From UBA7985 sp038141425 (GTDB lineage: Bacteria > Pseudomonadota > Alphaproteobacteria > UBA7985): DNA of 64,000 nucleotides. How positions within the stretch are numbered: the stretch's first letter is position 1; each line of letters opens with the position of its first letter. The position numbers were made by a program, and so were the translations under genes. Positions 57,908 through 64,000 of this stretch are shown piece by piece. The notes under the pieces are model-generated. The model saw only the letters and a list, made by a program, of their open reading frames with translations, made no database searches and had not been told where the DNA came from. The stretch spans positions 558,001 to 622,000 of the forward strand of contig JAYQIC010000010.1 in the NCBI GenBank assembly GCA_038141425.1, given 5' to 3'.

Positions 57908-60851
57908 GTCCGGATCTCCCCGCTTTCGTTGCCCCGGTAAGCGGCGTCCAGCGCCGCCAGCGCGATCCCCTCACCGTCGAGGCGCAGTCCTTCCGCAGCC
58001 TCGGTCACCGTGCCGATCCGCCGGGCGTCGGGAACCAGCGCTATAAAGGCTTCTGCATCCTCCGGCGCGAGGCTGAGCACCAGCCCGCCGGGGGCTTCCG
58101 TGAACCATTGGGCTGTTGTCCACCCGGTGTCTACGGCTGCACCCAGCCCCCGGCCAGCGCCGAGCGCGCCAGCGCCGCCGCCGCGCCGCCCCAGCCCGGC
58201 GCGATCGCCGAAGCGATCAGGCCCTTGGCCATGGCCGCCTGTACACCCGCATAGTCCTGATCGGCACGTGCGGCGGGACTGGCCAGCCGGGCATCGTCAA
58301 GGCCCAGCGCTTGGGCAAGTTCGGAGCAGCCCAGCGATGCTTCGGGCGCCGGACCAACCCAGAACAGGGCGTCTCCGGCCGCCTTGAAGTCCATCGACAC
58401 CACCGAGCGCCAGTCTGGCAGCACGCTCAGCGCCGAGATCAGCAGCGTCGGCAGCGCTGAAACCGCCAGGTGGGCGCCGTCGGCGTCGAAACCCTTGAAA
58501 TCGTTGAACATGGAATCCTTGCCTGACACGAAGGGCACCAGCTGCGCCACGGCCGTATCAAAGCAGCCACGCGCGGCCTCGCGCAGCTGGTACAGCCGTT
58601 CGGGCTGGTCGGCCGAGCACCAGCAGAAGTTATCCAGCAGCGCGGCCCGGTCCAGCGGTGCCCCCGCTGCAATCAGCTGGCGCAGCGCAAGGTCGACGGC
58701 GTTGACCGCTGCGGCATAGGGGTCGCGCTCGGTCAGCCGGGGGAACAGCGCCTGCGTGACCGCAACCGCGCCCGGTCGGTCGAGCAGCGGGCGGACAACG
58801 GTGGCATCGCCATGGACAGCGCCCTGCCCCTGCAGCGGCTTGAGCACCGATCCCGGCCTGCACCTCGTGGTCGTAGCGGCGGATCAGCGGGTCCGGCCGC
58901 GCAGGTTAGGCTGCGCCATCACCGCGAGCAGGCAGGCTCCGCGGTCGGGCAGATCCGGCTCGGCGATCAGAGCGGTGACGGTCTCCAGCAGGGCCGCGAC
59001 CGGCAAGCTCAGGCGTGGCGCCTCGTGCAGGAACGCCATATCGAGGTTCATCGCCGGACGACCTTCGTAGGAGGCGACCAGCGCACCGGTGTCGGTAAAG
59101 CGGCCGATTTCCGTGGCTTCGACCCCGCGGTCGGCAAAGTGAGCGATGACGACGGCAACGTGCTCCGGCGCGATGGCAAGGCTCATCCGCTCCTGCGCTT
59201 CGGAGATCCAGATTTCCCACGGGCTGAGACCTGGATACTTGAGCGGCACGCGCTCGAGCCAGACTTCGGCGCCGCCGGTTTCTTCGGCCATCTCACCGAT
59301 CGATGAGGACAGCCCACCTGCGCCGTTGTCGGTCAGCGCGCGGATCAGGCCCTGATCCCGCAGCTCGTCGATCAGCGCGTCTGACAGCCGCTTCTGGGTG
59401 ATGGGGTCCCCGATCTGCACCGCGGTAGCAGGCGAGGTCTCATCAAGAGCGACGGAGGAGAAGGTCGCGCCGTGGATCCCGTCCTTGCCGACCCGGCCGC
59501 CGACCATGACGATGGCGTCTCCGGGCTGGGTGCCTTTGACCGTGGCATCGCGCCCGTCGGGCAGCTGGCGCGGCATAAGGCCGACGGTGCCAGCGAAGAC
59601 CAGCGGCTTGCCCCGGTAGCGGTCGTCGAAGAACAGGAAGCCCTGCGGGGTGGGAATGCCGGACTGATTGCCGCCGTCTTCGATGCCCTTGATCACGCCG
59701 TCGATCAGCCCGCGTGCGGTCGGCAACGCCGAGGTCGCCGCCCGGTCGCGGTACAGCATCGAGGGATCATCGGCGTGGGGCAGGCAGAAGCCATAGCGGT
59801 TGAGGATCGGCCGCGCGCCCTGCCCGAAGCCCAGACAATCGCGGTTGACCCCAACAACCCCGGTCATGGCACCGCCGTAGGGGTCAAGCGCGCTCGGTGA
59901 ATTGTGGGTTTCGACCTTGTCACAGACCAGATAATCGTCGTCGAATACGATCCCGCCGGCGTTGTCAGAAAACACCGACAGGCAGATATCATCCGCCCCC
60001 CGCACCGCGCGCACCCGTCGGGTGGCGCCAGCGATGAAGGTCTTGAACAACCCGCCCTCGGCGCCCTCCAGATCGGCATTGAACAGCCGGTGCTTGCAGT
60101 GCTCGGACCAAGTCTGGGCAAGGGTCTCGATCTCGATATCGGTGGGTTTGCGCCCTACAGCTTGGAAGTGATCGCGGATGGCGTGCAGGTCGCTGAGCTG
60201 GAAGCCCAGTGGCCCGCGCCCCCTGCCGTCAGGCCCCGGAACACCCTCCCGCGAGAACCGGAGCAGCGCTTCGTCGTCTTCGGGAAGGTCGACGTCGAGC
60301 ACCAGCCCGACTTCGTCACCGGCCAGCCGTACGGCCGGCGGCGCTTCACCGCTGTACTGCCAGACATCGGCGGCGGAGCTGACCCGCCCCCGCTCAATCA
60401 GCGGGTTGAACAGGCTGGCGAGCCGCGCTTCAGGGTCGGCGCTATCAGCCTCGACCCGCAGACGTTCGGCATAGCCCTGCCCTCCGGCAGCCTCGTCGGC
60501 GCTGACCAGACCAAGGTCGGCGAGCACGTCGAGCGCGGTCTTGGCGATGGCATCGGTTACCCCCGGCAGCGGACCAACCGAATACAGCCGCTGAGCCTGA
60601 GCCGTCGCGGGAGCTGCTGCAGGAGCCGTCCCCGATGGGTCAGATGGATCAAACGGATGAGTGTCATCAGCGCTGGTCGTCGTCCCCCAGGCCGAGAACA
60701 CCCCGCCAACCTCGGTCACGGGGTCGACGAAGGCCGCCAGCGCGCGCTGCGCCGCCGGTTCATCCGCCAGCTCGGGCACCACCAGACGCAGCCCCGGGCC
60801 GGGCTGACCGCCCCGGGGCAAAATGACGATTTCAGACCAGCTCGCGGCCAT
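57904..60851 (-). CDS. purL: Phosphoribosylformylglycinamidine synthase, large PurL with PurS-like N-terminus
   Basis: About 982 residues after restoring frames near 58875, 58845 and 58140. The first about 150 residues look like two PurS-like segments (ALAAFVDPVTEVGGVFSAW; then LYSVGPLPGVTDAIAKTALD). The catalytic body has TLAQTWSEHCKHRLF, VETHNSPSALDPYGGAMTGV and NGAGGLSSSIGEMAEETGG. ETHNSPS replaces the common ETHNHPS. This length lies between the 740-residue PurL of Bacillus and alphaproteobacteria and the 1300-residue PurL of E. coli, a subtype I recall from deltaproteobacteria and archaea. No separate purS is seen. It makes FGAM with PurQ. Ends overlapping purQ. Confidence 0.88.
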
Positions 60852-60896
60852 CGGCTTATCCTGTCATGGGCAAAACAACGCAGTGCGGGCTGTCAT

Positions 60897-61388
60897 TCAG
60901 CCCGGGAATTCCGGCACGCCAGCGGTTTGCTTGGCACGCAGATCAGTGACCGCTTGCGCGATCTCCGGGTGAGCGAGACCGAGCATCTGTGCGGCGAGGA
61001 TCGCAGCGTTCTTGGCCCCGGCCTTGCCCACGGCGACGGTTGCGACCGGCATGCCGCCGGGCATCTGCACCGTGGAGAGCAGGGAATCCATACCGCCCAG
61101 ACCGCCGCTTTCCAGTGGGACACCAATCACGGGCGAAGAACTCAGCGCTGCCGTCACCCCGGCGAGGTGCGCGGCCATACCCGCACCACAGATGAAGACC
61201 TTCACCCCTTCAGCAGGCGCTTGGGTGGTGACAAAATCGTGGTGGCGCTGCGGGGTCCGGTGGGCGGAGATCACCCGCGCTTCGTTGGCGATACCCAGGG
61301 CGTCAAGCTGCTCGCAGGCGGCTTGCATGATCGACCAGTCATTTTTCGAGCCCATCAGGACGGCGACTTTGGGTGGGTTTGCAGACAT
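60897..61388 (-). CDS. purE: N5-carboxyaminoimidazole ribonucleotide mutase
   Basis: A 163-residue class I PurE. VAVLMGSKNDWSIMQAACEQ and VISAHRTPQR bind the phosphate and carry the catalytic His; GAGMAAHLAGVTAALSSSPV and GGMDSLLSTVQMPGGMPVAT are conserved. The usual GSxSDW reads GSKNDW. No purK is in the window. It starts 5 bp after the purC stop. Frame intact. Confidence 0.95.
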   Translation of the reverse strand: MSANPPKVAVLMGSKNDWSIMQAACEQLDALGIANEARVISAHRTPQRHHDFVTTQAPAEGVKVFICGAGMAAHLAGVTAALSSSPVIGVPLESGGLGGMDSLLSTVQMPGGMPVATVAVGKAGAKNAAILAAQMLGLAHPEIAQAVTDLRAKQTAGVPEFPG

Positions 61389-61393
61389 GGGTT

Positions 61394-62290
61394 TCAGTCC
61401 TTCAGAAAGCGTCGGGTCAGCGCCGCGACCAGTTTGTAGTTTTCAGTCACAAGAGATTCGGCCTGCCCGTCGCGGAAGGCCTGCTTGTCCAGTTGCTTGC
61501 CCGGATCACCCCCGGGCCAGATGCGCCAGCTGTCGTTGTCGACCACGTCGGCGAGCAGGAAGGCGCCGGTCTCACGGTCGACCCCGACCTCGAATTTTGC
61601 ATCGACCAGCGTCACCGGACCGTGGACGGTCTCGATCCCCGGCCAGGCGCGCTCGAGCACGTCGAAGGTCGGGCGTACGATGGTCTCAAGGATGGTCTCC
61701 AGCTGGTCCGCGCTCAGTTCAGGCTCGATGCTCAGCAGCGGTGCGCCTTCGACCGGTGCCTTGGCAGAGTAAAGCTGCCAGACGTCGTCGCCGGGGATGA
61801 TGAAGGGGTCGGTGTAAACGCCCTCGGCCCATTCGCCATCGCGCAGGTAAGCATCGCGGGCGTCGTTCTCGGGCATGGTCACCGTCTCGGATGCCGCTGG
61901 CGCGCTGACCACCGAGAGCTTGTGGAACTGCTCGAGCACGATGTCGTCAAAGCGGTGCGGGGCGCCGTCCCGACGGAACTCAGGCGCGCGCTTGAGGTAG
62001 GAGCCAAAGGCGTAGCGCCGGACCACGAATTCGATCGGCAGCATGTCGCAGTCCCGGCAGAGCAGCTCGTGGTCAGCCTGCCGTGAGACGAAGGCTGTCG
62101 GGATGCCCGCTGCGGCGAGCAGCTGGAAACAGTTTGCGGCCTGCTCGGTCTTGAAGGCACCGATTTCGTTGATTTCCGCGACCCGCGCGGCGTCGCCGCC
62201 GGTCAGCCGGTTTACGGCCTGCAGCACCACAGTGTGCGGCTCCGGTCCCTTGAGAATACGTTTGGTCTTGCCTTCGGCTAAGCTCGTCAT
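61394..62290 (-). CDS. purC: SAICAR synthetase
   Basis: A 298-residue protein that joins CAIR and aspartate. Motifs are LAEGKTKRILKGPEPHTVVL (ATP site), PIEFVVRRYAFGSYLKRAPE, and LVDAKFEVGVDRETGAFLLA with DVVDNDSWRIW. It is longer than the short 240-residue bacterial form because of the insertion SAKAPVEGAPLLSIEPE. It starts 8 bp after the purD stop. Frame intact. Confidence 0.95.
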   Translation of the reverse strand: MTSLAEGKTKRILKGPEPHTVVLQAVNRLTGGDAARVAEINEIGAFKTEQAANCFQLLAAAGIPTAFVSRQADHELLCRDCDMLPIEFVVRRYAFGSYLKRAPEFRRDGAPHRFDDIVLEQFHKLSVVSAPAASETVTMPENDARDAYLRDGEWAEGVYTDPFIIPGDDVWQLYSAKAPVEGAPLLSIEPELSADQLETILETIVRPTFDVLERAWPGIETVHGPVTLVDAKFEVGVDRETGAFLLADVVDNDSWRIWPGGDPGKQLDKQAFRDGQAESLVTENYKLVAALTRRFLKD

Positions 62291-62298
62291 GGCAGTGC

Positions 62299-63660
62299 TT
62301 ATCCCTCTTGCTCAGTGGTGGTTTCGGTGGTGGTGTTGGACGGGACAGCGCCCGCGCCGTCGCCGGGTGCAAACGCGCGCCAGCCGATGTCACGCCGGTA
62401 GAAGCCTTCCGGCCAGTCAATCGCTGCGACGGCCTTGTAGGCGCATTCTCGTGCCGCCTGCAGGCTCGATCCCAGACCGGTGACGGCCAGCACGCGGCCG
62501 CCGTCAGCGCACAGGGTCTCGCCGTCTTGGCGGGTTCCAGCGTGGAAAATGATGGTCTGCACCTGCTCCTGCGCCTGCACTTCAGACCCGCCGGACAGGG
62601 CCGCCGGCAGACCGATGGCCGAGCCTCGCTCGTAGTCGCCGGGATAGCCCTTGGCAGCCATGACCACGGTCAGGGCGTGCTGGCGCGTTGGTGCTAGCGC
62701 TTCGGGCAGTTCCGCGATCCGCCCCCGCGCCGCTGCGTTGAACAGCGCCAGCGCATCGTGGCCGAGAACGGGCAGGATCGCCTGCGCCTCCGGGTCGCCA
62801 AAGCGCACGTTGTATTCGAGCAGCTGGGGTCCGCTCGCGGTCAGCATGATCCCGGCGAACAGGATGCCGGTGAACGGCGTACCTGCCGCCACCATGGCCG
62901 CAAGCGTCGGCTCGATGATCGCCGAGCGGACCTGCGCTTCGAGCGCGGGGGTCAGGCACGGCGCCGGGGTGTAAGCCCCCATGCCGCCGGTGTTGGGGCC
63001 GGTGTCGCCCTCGCCGACCCGCTTGTGGTCCTGCGCGCTGCCCAGCCAGCGGTAATCGAGGCCGTGGCACAGCGCAAAGCAGCTGATTTCTTCGCCGGTG
63101 AGGAATTCTTCGACCACCACCCGAGACCCGGCCGCACCGAAGCTACCCGCGAAGCAGGCACGAACGGCGTCTTCAGCCTCGGGTCGGGTCTGGGCGATGA
63201 TCACACCCTTGCCCGCCGCCAGACCATCGGCCTTGATAACCACCGGCAGATCAAAGCCCGCCAGCGCGCTCAGGGCGTCTTCGGCGTTGTCGCAGGTGAC
63301 CGATGCAGCGGTCGGGATGCCGTTGTCCTCGGCGAGGCGTTTGACGAAGGCCTTGGAGCCTTCGAGTTGGGCAGCAGCGGCAGAAGGGCCAACCACGGCG
63401 ATCCCCTGCCCGCGCAGATCGTCGGCCAGACCCGCGACCAACGGTGCCTCCGGGCCAACCACCACCAGATCGATCCCGTGTTCCCGGCAGCATTGAACGA
63501 TGCCAGCGTGGTCGTCGAGCGCCAGCGGCAGGTTTTGCGCCAGCGCCTGCGTCCCGGCATTGCCCGGGGCGATGAACATTTCAGTGAGCTTCGGCGAGGC
63601 AGCGATGGCGTGGGCCAGTGCGTGTTCACGGCCGCCACTGCCGATGATCAACACCTTCAT
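62299..63660 (-). CDS. purD: Phosphoribosylamine-glycine ligase
   Basis: A 453-residue ATP-grasp enzyme. VLIIGSGGREHALAHAIAAS is the N-terminal motif, KADGLAAGKGVIIAQT the ATP-grasp loop, and LEYNVRFGDPEAQAILPVL the metal/glycine site. It forms GAR from phosphoribosylamine and glycine. The C-terminus has about 25 extra residues ending in a Thr/Glu tail. Its ATG overlaps the purF stop (ATGA). Frame intact. Confidence 0.95.
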   Translation of the reverse strand: MKVLIIGSGGREHALAHAIAASPKLTEMFIAPGNAGTQALAQNLPLALDDHAGIVQCCREHGIDLVVVGPEAPLVAGLADDLRGQGIAVVGPSAAAAQLEGSKAFVKRLAEDNGIPTAASVTCDNAEDALSALAGFDLPVVIKADGLAAGKGVIIAQTRPEAEDAVRACFAGSFGAAGSRVVVEEFLTGEEISCFALCHGLDYRWLGSAQDHKRVGEGDTGPNTGGMGAYTPAPCLTPALEAQVRSAIIEPTLAAMVAAGTPFTGILFAGIMLTASGPQLLEYNVRFGDPEAQAILPVLGHDALALFNAAARGRIAELPEALAPTRQHALTVVMAAKGYPGDYERGSAIGLPAALSGGSEVQAQEQVQTIIFHAGTRQDGETLCADGGRVLAVTGLGSSLQAARECAYKAVAAIDWPEGFYRRDIGWRAFAPGDGAGAVPSNTTTETTTEQEG

Positions 63661-64000
63661 GGCAGCACTTTCCCCAGCAGTTTCGCACCCGCCCCGCTGA
63701 TCTCTTCGCGCAGGCTCGGGTCAGGCAGGGCAACGTCGTAGTCCCCGGAGAAACAGGCATCGCAGTAGCCCCGGCCGCCGTTGCGGGACACGCCCTGCGG
63801 CGGGTTCACCGCCTTGGCGAGGCCATCGAGCGAGATGAAGGCGAGGCTGTCGGCGCCGATCTTGGCGTTGATTTCCTCGACATTGTGGTTGGCGGCGACC
63901 AGTTCTTCGCGGCTGGGGGTGTCGATGCCGTAGAAGCACGGGAAGCGGATCATCGGGCTGGCGATGCGCACGTGCACCTCGGTCGCCCCGGCCTCGCGGA
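63657..64000 (-). CDS. purF: Amidophosphoribosyltransferase, C-terminal part (cut by the window edge)
   Basis: The last about 113 residues of PurF: HVRIASPMIRFPCFYGIDTP and SLAFISLDGLAKAV are typical of its C-terminal phosphoribosyltransferase domain, followed by GGRGYCDACFSGDYDV. The gene continues beyond base 64000. It commits PRPP to purine synthesis and heads this operon segment. The stop overlaps the purD start. Confidence 0.92.
   Translation of the reverse strand, partial: REAGATEVHVRIASPMIRFPCFYGIDTPSREELVAANHNVEEINAKIGADSLAFISLDGLAKAVNPPQGVSRNGGRGYCDACFSGDYDVALPDPSLREEISGAGAKLLGKVLP

Overview
The window is 64 kb of high-GC, gene-dense bacterial DNA, most likely chromosome of a proteobacterium, probably an alphaproteobacterium. 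This rests on the gene families (Methylobacterium-type fused formate dehydrogenase, formate-tetrahydrofolate ligase, glycolate oxidase GlcDEF, BetA-like GMC oxidoreductase, GlnE, BrnTA, cryptochrome-type photolyase), not on a marker gene; no rRNA or tRNA gene was seen. The pur cluster, with a fused 980-residue-class PurL, is atypical for that group, so placement is tentative.

Layout. 0-6.6 kb: LysR regulator, an MBL-fold hydrolase / DRE-TIM metallolyase pair, a photolyase, a BrnTA toxin-antitoxin pair, OsmC and a membrane protein. 6.6-13.4 kb: a long leader, then fdhB-fdhA and formate-tetrahydrofolate ligase, closed by a strong terminator. 13.5-19.2 kb: aldehyde dehydrogenase, galU, pgi, gabD. 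19.2-25.8 kb: desaturase, MFS transporter, PLP trans-sulfuration enzyme and GMC oxidoreductase, with repeat-rich spacers. 25.9-33 kb: a three-gene ABC-2 exporter, two sugar-type ABC permeases, an aldo/keto reductase and a convergent solute-binding protein. 33.2-37 kb: ABC exporter and an acidic barrel-like outer-membrane protein. 37-43 kb: glcDEF with its GntR regulator, and an MFS transporter. 43-48.7 kb: citrate-lyase-like enzyme, alanine dehydrogenase, glnE, an unknown. 48.9-56.5 kb: UDP-glucose dehydrogenase, aldo/keto reductase, kinase-fold protein, two Gfo/Idh/MocA oxidoreductases around a ferric-iron-type permease. 56.5-64 kb: purine operon purF-purD-purC-purE-purL-purQ plus a membrane protein, all on the minus strand.

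Themes. Carbon flow through C1 and C2 units is prominent: formate can be oxidised to NADH and CO2 or loaded onto tetrahydrofolate, glycolate is oxidised by GlcDEF, and the purine operon consumes formyl-tetrahydrofolate. galU, pgi and ugd supply sugar nucleotides.

A dominant technical feature is the number of reading-frame breaks. About 18 genes, including pgi, purL, purQ, glnE and ftfL, are split by small indels, several clearly at short homopolymers. This looks like an unpolished long-read assembly rather than decay, so I annotate those genes as single CDSs and note the break positions.
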